Assembly (NCBI GenBank): GCA_003254885.1
Contig: QANT01004768.1
Location: 60,067 to 124,066, forward strand
DNA from: Purshia tridentata
Taxonomy: Eukaryota > Streptophyta > Magnoliopsida > Rosales > Rosaceae
Length of the DNA stretch: 64,000 nucleotides
Direction of reading: 5' to 3'
Part shown: piece after piece, positions 1-11,605 of the stretch
Numbering within the stretch: position 1 is the first letter of the stretch
Layout: each line of letters opens with the position of its first letter
Position numbers and translations under genes: made by a program
The notes under the pieces: model-generated
The model's database searches: none
Told to the model about the DNA's origin: nothing
The model's input: the letters and a program-made list of their open reading frames with translations, nothing else

Positions 1-600
1 TTTTGTTGTGTATAAAAAAAAAAATTTCATTTGTCATATTCTCGGATAAATGATTGTCTCATATACTCATTAATGATAAATTTTGACTAAATTATTCTTT
101 ATATTGCTAAATTTGTCACATCTATTTTATATTGCTAAATTTGTTATATAAAAGTGTATGTATAAATCATATTGTAATACTTACTGATTAATATTTTAAT
201 TAAATATATATTGAGTTTTATACCACTTTTCTAAAAACTAAACGGTTAATAAATAACACAAAAATAATATTATTTTATTTTTTTGGACAAACCAAAAAAA
301 AGAGTAAGACTATAAGCAAACCTACACAATCAACATTCCATTAGTAGGCCTTTAGATATTTAAAATCCGAATTAGAAAAAGTAATGGATTAAAAAAGGAA
401 GAATCAAATAATGCAATGGATAAACGATGGGGCGAAAATAGAAATGCGCGGAAATACAGAGGGAGCTGACGTAGACAGTGAAATCAGACTATAAAAATCA
501 TCTTCCTGTCAAGTTAGGCGGCCGGTGAGAACCAATTGAGTCTGTCTTGCAAGAAATTAATTTAAAAAGAAACGCCAACCTCCACCAACCTCAACCTATT
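1..600. other. AT-rich upstream spacer
   Basis: No open reading frame with protein character is visible. The first 300 bases are strongly AT-rich and contain short imperfect direct repeats (the phrase tattgctaaatttgt occurs twice around 100-145). The final 200 bases are less AT-rich and probably hold the promoter of the downstream G6PD gene. Confidence 0.6.
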
Positions 601-639
601 TTTCACTTATAATTCAAAGCCACTTGTCACTTCTCCCCC

Positions 640-1191
640 TACTATCTACTTCTTCTACTTCTCATCTACAGCGGCGAATTCGATCTGCTCTGTTTAGTCT
701 GGTTTGTACTTCTTTACTTTCTTAGTTGCTCTGCTCATCGGAATTGCCATTGTTTCAATCGTTTGCTCAATTTTGATCCATTTTCGCTTTCGATATCGTT
801 AGCTTAGGTCATTTATGTCAATTTTGCTTTATGTTCTCAATCTCATCTATTTTCTGAAACGAGTAATTCTGTTGTTTAAAGCTTGTTGCTGTGAATTTGG
901 ATTTAGTTTTTTAGAAACAATAATTTTTGATTCCCGACAAAAGCGAGGACAGTTTATTGATTACACAAAATTACTGGTATATTGTGTAGAGTGAATATCA
1001 ATCATCTTTCCAATGAAATCAGCTCAATGTTTGATGCTCTATTATTGCAATTAAATGCGAATCTCGTCATTGTTTTGGAACAGTGATTGCCTCATTTTGC
1101 TCGCTTTGAATCTGATCACAAGTTGCTGGTTCTGATCAATCTAAGATTTAGCTTTGTGAAATAACTTTGAGCTGCTTTTACAGCTTAGAAA
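640..1191 (+). promoter_or_regulatory. 5' leader of the G6PD gene with a probable leader intron
   Basis: A pyrimidine-rich stretch (640-700) looks like a plant 5' leader. A donor at 702 (CTG|GTTTGT) and an acceptor ending at 1183 (TTTTACAG) would remove an intron of about 480 bp and leave only eight bases before the ATG at 1192. The intron is inferred from splice signals only. Confidence 0.5.
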
Positions 1192-4100
1192 ATGGGATCA
1201 GGATGCTGGCACATCGAGAAAAGAGATGCTCTTAGAAGTGAGTCCTTTAGAGAGGTTGAGAATGTGCTTGAAAATGGGTCACTCTCAATTATCGTGCTCG
1301 GCGCTTCTGGTGATCTTGCCAAGAAGAAGACATTTCCAGCACTATTCAACCTTTTTCAACAGGTTTCTCTTAAACTTCTTCTACTGCCATTTTTAAATAC
1401 GATTGATCATGGAAATATAGAAACTGTAACAACCCCTAGTACTCATTGGGTGGTATGATTGTCCTTAAATGTGATCAAGAATCCTTAGTGCTTATTAAGG
1501 ATTGCGTAGAATCTGTTGTGGAACCATGCACTGGAGTAGTGACTTTGCTTTGGGTGGGTTTTTCTCTAGGGATTTCTACAGCCAAATGAAGTTCACATTT
1601 TCGGCTATGCAAGGACAAAGATTTCTGATGATGAGCTAAGAAACCGCATACGTGGGTGAGTTTTTTTGCCTATGGTTTTCCCAGTACACTCTTTTCCCAA
1701 GTATTAGAATTCATTTGAGTGAAAAAGATTAAGTTTCCTACAACATTTGATAACTTTGTTGCCTGGAAATTCGTTTTTGCTCACTTTAACCGATGTTGGT
1801 TTCAATTTTTTTTTTGTTCTCCTCTTTTCTTGGCTATTGGTATAGCAAATGATAGGTATTGATGATTGCTAATAACTGCAGATATCTTGTGCGTGACAAA
1901 GGAGCTTCACCCAAGTACTTGGAAAATGTAACCAGTTTTTTGCAACTGGTTAGTGCCTTGTGCAACATTTGCATGACTCCATTTATACAATTCCATTCAT
2001 GTAATTATATTCAATTTCTTGATTTTTCTTTGTAGATCAAATATGTAAGTGGTTCTTACGACACTGAAGAGGGTTTTCAGCTGCTTGATAAGGAAATTTC
2101 GGAGAATGAAGTCTCAAAAAATAGTGCTGAGGGATTATCTCGCAGGCTCTTTTATCTTGCACTTCCTCCATCAGTATATCCATCTGTTTGCAGGATGATT
2201 AGCCGTTGTTGCATGAATAGATGTAAGCTTTTTCCAATTCTAATTAGGTTTCAAAAATGCTGTATTAACATGGATATTTTTTAATTAACCTTCTTTCTGT
2301 ACATGAGTCAAGCAATCATACATGTTGGCATTATTGGTTCCCCAATAAACTTTTAGATTAAAGACATGTTAGTATTAATCTTTATAAATGTCTGATTGTA
2401 ATTATTTCAGCTGATCTTGGTGGATGGACTCGTGTTGTTGTTGAGAAGCCTTTTGGCAAGGATTTGGAATCTGCAGAGCAACTCAGTACCCAGATTGGAG
2501 AGTTGTTTGATGAATCACAGATTTACCGTATTGATCACTATTTGGGAAAGGAATTGGTGCAGAATTTGGTAATGTTCTAATGTCTTTATGTACTTTTTTC
2601 TGGTTATTAATACTATTGAAATCTGCAGCATCTGCTTATATTTTATTCTTATGCAAATTTACAGTTGGTACTTCGTTTTGCAAATCGATTCTTTTTGCCC
2701 CTTTGGAACCGAGACAACATTGCCAATGTACAGGTGAGAATTCTTCTTTCAGTGCTGATTATTGAGGGTCACTATATGATATCTACAATTTACAGTACAG
2801 GTGGTACTTCCAGTAAATATAATCTCTAACTTTTAATTCTGTTTATTTGGCAGATTGTGTTCAGGGAGGATTTTGGAACTGAAGGGCGAGGTGGATATTT
2901 TGATGAATATGGGTATGCTTATCAATGCTATTGTCTCAATTTGTTCTCTGAGCAGTACCTTAAGTGAAAAATAATGCTTTCATTCTCTATAAAATTATAA
3001 ATGTTATTTATTGTTCAATTATCTTGAATTTTCAATTTATGTTACTAGAATCAATGTTTCCAGCTGATTTTGGGGAATCAATATGTTTGTCAATGTTATA
3101 TCCGTGAAATATAATTATGAAGCATTAAATAATCTTTTTTTTTTCTTGGGCAGAATTATCCGTGACATTATTCAAAATCATCTATTGCAGGTAAGATCTC
3201 GATTTTAAGTTTGGAGTATATTTTAATGTGTTTAGCAATGCCATCTCTATAATATTGGTAATCCCCTTATTTTTCGAGTAATCAATATTTCCAAATCACT
3301 CTGAACATCAATTAGTTCACTTGTTTCAGAGTTGTAGTTTTCTTGTGTTCTAAGAACTAGCAATGCATGTAACATGTGTTAATAACTTATATAAACTTGG
3401 TGGAGCTTTTGTGTTGTGGCAACATCTCCAAATTTTCTATAACCTTTATGCATGAGAATCATCTTCCAACCTCCCCTCCCAATGAACCTCCACGCCAGGA
3501 AAAAGCTATTTAAAACCTTCACCTGATTTGTTTATACAATTTTCTGCTGCAGGTTCTTTGCTTGGTTGCCATGGAAAAGCCTATTTCCCTTAAACCAGAA
3601 CATATCCGGGATGAGAAAGTAAAGGTGTGTACATCCTCGATTCATTTATGATGATATAAAAAACATAAGGGATCAGATAACTGTATTAACAGGTTTACTG
3701 AAGGAAAAAAAAATTCAGTTTGAAATGTGTTCCCCTTGTATGACACTTAATGTTCTTTCATAATGTGTGCTCTATAAATTTCAGAAATGCCTTTTTGTAT
3801 GACTTGAGGATTAATGAGTGAAAATTTAGGTTCTTCAATCAGTGCTTCCAATTAAGGACGAGGAAGTTGTTCTTGGACAATATGATGGCTACAGGGATGA
3901 TCCAACTGTTCCTGACCACTCAAACACTCCAACTTTTTCAACTGTGGTTCTGCGAATACACAACGAAAGATGGGAAGGTATGATAACTTTCACAATTCAT
4001 TTACATTTCAGGGGAACTAATTTCTGAACCTCCCATTTGGGAAGTAGTCTTATGTTAGAGATGCATACTAAATTATGATGGTATTTTTTTAATATCTATT

Positions 4101-5678
4101 TCTGTTATGCATTGAATTTATCGAAGGAGAATATTGTCTTTCTCAGTTCTCACTGTCAACACCATTTTCTTCAGGTGTTCCGTTTATACTGAAGGCTGGA
4201 AAAGCATTAAATTCAAGAAAGGCAGAAATAAGAGTTCAATTTAAGGATGTTCCTGGTGACATATTCAAATGTATGACAGACCTTTATAAATCCGAATGCC
4301 TTAATTTGAACAAATATCTCCTTCAATTGTATTTTATCATTTTCTTGCTTAGTTTTTCTCCCTTGAAATTCTGGCATCATAAGAGGAATTATCATCATCT
4401 TTTTTTTAGCACAATAGCTCATTGCTCCAAGATGAATTTTCTTTCCGTATAATTCCATAAATTGTTGTTGTTAGTTGTTCTATTCCATATGTTGTTGACC
4501 TTCAGCTCATTTTTAAGGTAAAAAGCAAGGGAGGAATGAGTTTGTAATACGCTTGCAACCTTCTGAAGCCATGTACATGAAACTTACGGTATGTGTTGAC
4601 TTCTGAGTGTAATAATAGTATGTTTGAACTGATATCTCCAACTTTCATATGGAAAATATAAAACAATGATCCAAATGCGAATTGTTTGAGACACAATATT
4701 TCATATGGCGCCATAGTACTCTCTTACAATTAGTTGATTTCCTGATAAATTACTAATTCCTTTTTTCTTTTTTCTGAAGTTAAATTACTAATTCACTTTA
4801 GTGAGTTTTGAAATAGTCCGAGTCCTGCTCATTATTGTTGGAATACTTCATAAGGTTCTGAAAATCCAAGTAATAGAAACCAAGGCTTTATTTGTCATGT
4901 CCACTAAACAGAGAAACGCTAGGAGTATCCATTGTCCTCATCATGTTAACTTCCTCAATGTCTGTTATGCAGGTCAAGCAGCCTGGACTGGAGATGCAAA
5001 CTGTCCAAAGTGAATTAGACTTGTCATATGGGCAACGTTATCAAGGGTTAACAATACCAGAGGCCTATGAACGTCTAATCCTTGACACGTATGGCCACTG
5101 CCTTCCTATTTTAGAATCTGTCTTCGTTTTGTAGCCCATATGCTGCTTTTGTTATAACCAATGAACAGATAAAGATTGAGGTCTACTCAACTTGAAGGGC
5201 TGGTAAATGTTAAAATAGTGACTACATGATCTGAACCCGTTGCTATAGCAATACATGGGATGCAAGAAGCTGACTAGTGCAACTGAATGTTAATACATAG
5301 GATACAAAGAACTGAATATTATTATGTTATCTGTCCATTAATTTTCAATAATGACAATGCAAATTTTTTGACAGAATAAGAGGCGATCAACAACATTTTG
5401 TACGCAGAGATGAATTGAAGGTAACAAACATTGCAGACAAATTTATTATGTTAATCATCAGGCGACCATTTTCCTATTGGAAATGACTGGTTTATTGTTT
5501 TAATTATCAGGCGGCCTGGGAAATCTTCACACCTCTTCTGCACAGAATTGACAATGGTGAGCTGAAGCCGCTTCCATACCAACCAGGCAGTCGGGGTCCT
5601 GCACAAGCCGATGCACTGCTAGAAAAAGCTGGTTATGTACAGACACATGGATATATATGGATCCCTCCCACCTTGTAG
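1192..5678 (+). CDS. G6PD: glucose-6-phosphate 1-dehydrogenase, cytosolic type
   Basis: Oxidises glucose-6-phosphate to 6-phosphogluconolactone with NADP+, the first step of the oxidative pentose phosphate pathway. Fifteen exons join without a frame break: 1192-1362, 1570-1655, 1882-1948, 2036-2222, 2411-2568, 2665-2733, 2854-2912, 3154-3190, 3553-3624, 3830-3977, 4175-4270, 4518-4588, 4973-5088, 5375-5420, 5511-5678. The product is 516 residues, the usual length for plant cytosolic isoforms. Visible motifs are the N-terminal nucleotide-binding [10 protein letters not shown] (about residues 37-46), the active-site RIDHYLGK in exon 5, and EKPFGKDL. The C-terminus [12 protein letters not shown] matches the family. 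There is no plastid transit peptide, since the conserved fold starts near residue 30, so it is cytosolic. All introns are GT-AG. The 3' end is probably near 5880-5930 (AT-rich polyadenylation-like signals). It appears intact. Confidence 0.96.
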
Positions 5679-5929
5679 AATGCTTGTCCTTTTAGCGATC
5701 AGCTGGGGCTTGCACTTATACAGCGACACATGAACTGGTTGTGTTTACATGCAAGCTTGATAAAAGCTATACATCCAGAATAAGAGTGCGGTATGTTGTG
5801 TATTTAGAGTGGAAAAACAAGACATCACCTTGCGGGCTTTCCCCTACCCTTCTTTCCAAGGCTCTTTGATTGTAATATAAATATAATTTCTATGTTAATC
5901 AATGGAAGATACCTTAGCCGTTCCTTTAT

Positions 5930-7100
5930 GCTAAGTATCATAAAGATAATATTCTGATGCACAACTTACATTTTAAATTAATAGATAATATCAGTTAAAT
6001 AATATGCGTAAGATTAACTTATTTTGGATTTTCTGGGAAGATAATATATTTATAAGGGAGTATCCACAATAGAGTAGATAGAATGCTATGTCAAAATTCA
6101 CAATTAGTAAAGTTCATCTTTTAACTTTTCCAAGTGGCCAAATATCTCGTTCAGATATTAACCATAATAATCAAATTCTTTTCTTTTAAATTAAATGGAC
6201 TAAATTAGCCTGATCGGCAGAAATATTTTTGTTTCTTGGTTACGTTAAGAGTTTAATGCTTATTGGCCAAAAAACAGGAATTTAATGCTTCGACACTTGG
6301 TTAGAAGCATCTCGTGAGTCGTGACTTCTTTTTTTTGTTAGGTATAATTAACTATCCTGCCATGAATACTGAATTTGTATTTTAAATTTAAATCTTAAAT
6401 AATGTGGCATTACATGTGTTATTGTCATTGATTATTACTGATGAAATAAATAAATTTTAGCGTGAGCCATGAAACAAATTTCATTTGAAATAAATAGCTA
6501 TCAACATTATTTTATCACTACTCTAGTAATAATTAACGCATACTTATTAGTTACTAAACTCTTAGAACGTGTTTGCAAGTGTTAATTAATATTTATATTG
6601 TATATTTTTTTATATTAATTTTTATTATTTAATAAATTCTCATTACTTTCTCTATTTTTCAAAATAGTGGAGTGTTTTTTATTTTTAAAATTTTATTTTA
6701 ATTTTTACATTTTATAATTATACGCTTATTTATTAAGTTGAATAAAAGATATATATATGATAGTTTAAAATTTGATAAAATTTATAATACCAAAAGCGTT
6801 TCATGGCTTTATAATAGTAAAAATTATTACATCATTTATTATAAAAATATATAATATAAATCCGGATAATATTTTTATTTATTTATTTTTTTAGGGGTGG
6901 TAATGGTAATGATAATTTTTGAGTTAAAGTTTTCTAGTTAGTTTAAGTGTTAAGAGTGGGTTCGGTAATGGGTAAAATGAAAATATGACAAGATTTCCAA
7001 AAATTAGAGGAAGGAAAACGTAAAGCTTTGAATTTAATTAGGGACAAAAATAATAGAGGCAAAAAAAAAAAAAAGGGAAGAAAAGATATATATACTTTCT
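5930..7100. other. AT-rich spacer
   Basis: No gene is seen. The sequence from 6550 to 6890 is extremely AT-rich. The last 200 bases probably lead into the promoter of the F-box gene. Confidence 0.6.
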
Positions 7101-8012
7101 GCAAAAGCAAGTAAGTCAAAGGTTGAAACTTGAAAGGATACTAACGAATCTGAAACCTTCTCTCCCAAGTAGCAAGGGAAGGAGAGAGAGAGAGAGAGAA
7201 GCGAAAGAGAGGCGAGTCGTTGTTGGTGAAGGCAAAGAAGGGACCACCACCAGGAAGGAAGACTTGTCACCCGCCACTCTCTTTCCCTCCACGCGTCCTT
7301 TTCCCAACCTTCCCTGCTCTCACTCTCTCTCTGTCTCTCTCTGTGCCCCTAATTTTAGCACGCACGCTCTGTTTTCCTCTCCTTCTAAATTCTGTTACCT
7401 CCTTCTTCTCTCCTCCTATTTGGTTTTCATTCATTCTCTCTTTCTCTGCATTGCGTCGTCGGTTAGTTGGTCCTTTGCTTGCATGGTTGGTCAAACCTCT
7501 GCTTTTGTCGTCCGCATCAGATTCGGTAAATTCAAGCACCCACTTTTGATTTCCAATTCCGTTTCAATCTTTGTTTATCTTTCTTTCTTTCCTTCTTCGT
7601 CTCTTTCTCTTAATCCACACGCATTAGAATTGCTTCTCTGAGTCTCCTTTTTTTTTGTTTGTTGCTAAAAAAAATAACATTTTTCACTAGGGTTTCTCTA
7701 ACACCAATCTTTCTTTATTCTGTAATTCAGCTTCATTTGTACTTGTGCCCAATTATGAACTTCTTTGTTTTTCCTTGAGAATCAGTCTATTGGAAAGTTG
7801 GGTTATTTCGTTGATTCAGAAAGCTCTGAAATTTCGGGTGCTTTTTTGTTTCCTTTCAAATTGTCTGCCCCCTGGAATTAAATGTTTTCCTTGTATTCTA
7901 CTCGCTTTAGATTTCAATCTTTCCTAGTCGGCTGTCTAGATTATTGTCTGCAAGAAAATCCAGGTTTCTTGGTATAAAGCTTGCGTTCTATTCTATCTTT
8001 TAGGTCCAAAGG
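7100..8012 (+). promoter_or_regulatory. 5' leader region of the SKIP14-like gene
   Basis: The region is GA-rich, then CT-rich (GA run 7181-7199, then many CTCTCT blocks), typical of a plant 5' leader. An acceptor TTTTAG ends at 8003, nine bases before the ATG, and a possible donor (TTCG|GTAAAT) lies near 7526, suggesting a leader intron of about 480 bp. Open frames across this interval (up to 172 codons) are serine/leucine/arginine low-complexity translations of CT/GA tracts and are not proposed as genes. Confidence 0.5.
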
Positions 8013-10242
8013 ATGGCTTTGAATCTCTCTTGTGGCTCAATCTTACCTACGTATCCTTCGACAGAGCATAGTTTGTGTTCTTCTGCCAGCTACTCTAATG
8101 GGTATGTGATGGATCCCAAAGAAAAGAATTTGCGTGGTACTTTTGACGATTCGTCAAGTTCTTGGAGTTCCAATTTGGATATGAAGAATACCCATCTTAA
8201 GACTGACCTGGGTGGCTATTGTGAGCCTTCTGCTGATGATATTGTTGATCGGTTGCCTGTTGATCCTTTTGGAATGGAGATAAAGTCTACTTTTACGGCT
8301 ATCACTGGTTGGCTTCAAGGTTTTGAAAAGGATTTTGAATCTTATGGCTCTGGGGTGGATGAAGCAAAGACAAAGATGGTTGATGGTGGATTTTTTGCTG
8401 GTCTGAATTGGGTTTGGAACAGTGCTGTGAGGTTTCAGCCGGAAATGGGTGACCTGAAATTTGATGGAATATCAATTCCATGTGATAGCTTTGATGGGTT
8501 TGGGATCAATGACGGAGGTTTTGTATTTGATGGCAATGTGGACGAGTTTATGAGTTTTAGCCATGTGGGGAACTTGGATGTTAGTGATGGAGCTAAGGAA
8601 CTGCAGGTTGGAACTAGAATGTATTCCAAGGATTATGAATCTTATGACTTTGGGGTGGATGAAGCAAAGACAAAGATGATTGATGGTGGATTATTTGAAG
8701 GTTTGAATTGGGTTTGGAATAGTGCTGTGAAGTTTCAGCCAGAAGTGAGTGACCTGAAATTTGATGGAATATCAATTCCATATGATAGCTTTGATGGTTT
8801 TGGGATCAATGATGGAGCTTTTGTGTTGGATGGTAATGTGGAGAAGTTTCTAAGTTTTAGCCATGTGGGGAACGTCGATGTCAGTGATGGAGCTAAGGAA
8901 CTGCAGGTTGGAACTACGGAAATGCAGGATTGTAGCATAATGTATTCCAATGGTGATGGGGGTGCTCCGCATGATGCTATGCTTTATGCATTGGCTTATC
9001 TTGGTGTTAAGGACCTTCTTTCAGTTGAAAGGGTTTGCAGGTCTTTGTGTTATGCAGTTAGAACTGACCCTCTTCTATGGAGGAGTATTAACATTGATTG
9101 GCCGTTGAATGAGAGGATCACTGATGAAGCTCTTGTAAAGTTAACCAGCAGGGCTCAAGGCACTCTTCAAACCTTGAGTCTGGTGCATTGCGCAAGGATC
9201 ACTGATAGTGGGCTGCAGCATGTGTTTGACAGCAACCCAAGGCTGACAAAGGTGAGTTATTTTGGTTACTAGGGATTTTAATTGATGGGTACCTTTTAAT
9301 TTATTCTGGTATCTATGCTTGCTGTCATGTCTATACAACATCAAGAAACTGAATAAGTTTTCAAAGGAATTTTCCATCTCCTTTCAGTTAATATCAATAA
9401 ATTTGACCATTCAGGCAGCTCTTGATGCTGCGTCTGTGTTAGTTTTTTTGGTTGTAAATTGTGTTTATTGATCACTTAACTGAAATTGAAAGTCTGCATA
9501 GTTTTTATCTTGTAAAGCCTGTTGTGCTCTTTAAGGATTTCATGCCCCTTGTATTGATCAAGTTAAATGTAGGTGTTCATTATACCTTATTTTTATGTGG
9601 TTTAAGTTCTTCTTAATGCTTCAACCAAAAGAAATGGTTCTTTCTAATGCATTAAACTTATGAATGTACACTTTTTTCATTATGCAGTTAAGTGTTCCAG
9701 GATGTCTTAAAATAAGTGTTGAGGCCATCTTGTTAAACTTAAGGACCTTGAAGTCTGTAGGCAAACCTGGAATAAAGCAGTTGAGAATTGGTGGTCTCTC
9801 TGGTATAACAGACAAGCAGTTCGAAGAGTTGAAATTTTTGCTTGGCTCAGATAACCACATTCATCTTAAAGCCCCAAAACCACGGTTTTTTCATGGTGGG
9901 CTGTCGCATCTCTCTTGTGATGATGATTGTGCCATCGACATTGAAGCTTGCCCCAGGTGCCAGAAACTAAGTTTAGTTTATGATTGCCCAGCAGAGAGTT
10001 GCCAAGGGAAACATCATGCTTCTCAGATGTGCAGGGCTTGCACACTCTGCATAGCTCGCTGTATTAGTTGCGGGTGCTGCCTTAAAGACACTGATTACGA
10101 GGAGACATTTTGTTTAGACTTGCTTTGTTTGGACTGTTTGGAGAACCTACTCAACTGTCAAGAGAGGCATGGGGAAAAGGGTACTTCCAAGTGTGCCATA
10201 TTTTGTCAGGAGAACAGGTATCAATTTTGCCTTTTTGGCTGA
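8013..10242 (+). CDS. SKIP14: F-box protein SKIP14-like, with internal 100-residue duplication
   Basis: Likely substrate receptor of an SCF ubiquitin ligase. Two exons, 8013-9251 and 9688-10242 (donor AAAG|GTGAGT, acceptor ATGCAG), give 597 residues. The N-terminal half is acidic. The F-box-like segment (about residues 320-365) starts HDAMLYALAYLGVKDLLSVE and is followed by leucine-rich-repeat-like sequence (LSLVHCARITDSGL and LSVPGCLKIS). The C-terminal third is cysteine-rich (CPRCQKL, CRACTLCIARCISCGCC) and ends YQFCLFG. I chose the reading that runs through the possible donor at 10218, because this ending looks like the family terminus. Residues 107-206 and 207-306 are near-identical tandem copies, so the protein should be about 100 residues longer than relatives. 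The assignment is by family resemblance; the substrate is unknown. Confidence 0.85.
8331..8930 (+). repeat. 300-bp in-frame tandem duplication inside the SKIP14-like exon 1
   Basis: Copy 1 (8331-8630) and copy 2 (8631-8930) are offset by exactly 300 bases. Each contains the phrases GVDEAKTKM, GLNWVWNSAV, LKFDGISIP, DSFDGFGIND and FSHVGN. Identity by eye is about 90% over the first 288 bases and is lost in the last dozen. Because 300 is a multiple of three, the frame is kept. Confidence 0.95.
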
Positions 10243-10990
10243 TGGAAAAGGCATCTCATGTTTGTTTGCTGTCAGTTATGGATTGGAATCTACAAGGTCT
10301 GGCTGTTAAAAAATGCACATTTAATGCATGCTTAGTTGCCACAGTGAGGGTTTTTATTACCATGAGGAAGTTGCAACTTGTCAAGCTGGAGAATAATCTC
10401 CTGGAAGGAAAACGAAAAAAAAAAAAAAATCAGAAAAGAAGAATAGAAGTGGGAAGAGATTTTACAAGAAGGATTGATTGGAAAACATTAAAAAGAAACT
10501 AGAGGGAGTATAAGAGAGATTCAGAAGGTTGTCTTGAACATGGTTATAAGCTTGTTCCAAAGTGGTTCCAGTCCTGGAGACTTGTCCAAGGGCAATGAAG
10601 AAAAGTTCTTGGAAAATTTACTGGTGGAAGTTGAGCAGTATTCTTTTTGGTAAAAAAGGTCAAGCAGTACGTGTAAGTAGCTATTGATTGTTAATGGAAG
10701 CAATATTCATCATCATCATCAAGCTTTTGAGGAGTTTAATGGATGCAGATGAAGAGCAGCAGCGATGGGGTCAAGCAGAAAGTTTTGGCTGAGCTGGAGG
10801 AGTTTTTGAAAGCTTTGTAATAGCTTGGCCGCTGGAGCCTGTTAGGCTGCAGTTGGAGGCCTGATCTGTTAAAGGATCTTGCCTTACGAAGTTTGTGGAA
10901 TGTGTAGTATAAATAGTTGATCGTTAAGGCATCAGACGTAACTGTTTGTTGTCTTAAACAAGGCGATGGTTAATAAATACGAATGATATA
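10243..10990 (+). other. 3' region of the SKIP14-like gene
   Basis: A probable long 3' untranslated region, containing a 12-13 A run near 10417 and an AATAAA at about 10971. Short coding-like segments occur (a 39-codon stretch at about 10530-10653 and a 25-codon ORF ending near 10820), but none joins cleanly to the F-box CDS. It could be an alternative 3' exon or a relic of another gene. Confidence 0.4.
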
Positions 10991-11605
10991 CTTACAAAAT
11001 AATCAGTTTCTTGTTGCTTTGGTATTGTTCCTTGTCGTTTTCTCCTTTTGAGTGTCATTTCATTCTTGTGCAATGAACCCGTTCTTCGCTACAGAATTTC
11101 CATCACATGATCTGTTTGTCGCATGCCACAAGAACAAATATTTATGGTTTGATCCGTCCACTTAAGTGTTGGATCCCATAATTAGATTTGGTTCAAAGGT
11201 GGTTTTTTAAGCTTCAATAGAGTTACGACTCGTAAGTGGAGCAGAACATGAACTCTATTCCTTCAAGAACAAGTAATCACAAATATCATACCAAAGTTTA
11301 CGACTTGTCATATAGTTATATGCAACAATGTGCCATATTCATTTAAAAGGGTGAACTCTTAAAATTTTCATTGATTTCTTTGGTCAAAAGAAAAAGTGAA
11401 AAAATAAAAATAACAAAGAGGCCAAATACTCCAAGTCGACCATAATCGGGTGGGTCAATCACGGGTTTTCCAAAACCGACCATCTGTCGAACAATTCAAG
11501 CAGAACCTATGAATTGACCTAAACGCTACCTGTTAGTCGTTAGTCGTTACGTAGTTACATATCTGTGGCCGACTCTCTTTGTGAAATACAGGCGGGAAAA
11601 GCGTC

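Noticed and set aside
7123-7641. 172-codon open frame upstream of the F-box gene
   Set aside because: It is a translation of GA/CT-rich leader sequence, giving Ser/Arg/Leu low-complexity peptide. It has no family resemblance and overlaps other equally open frames.
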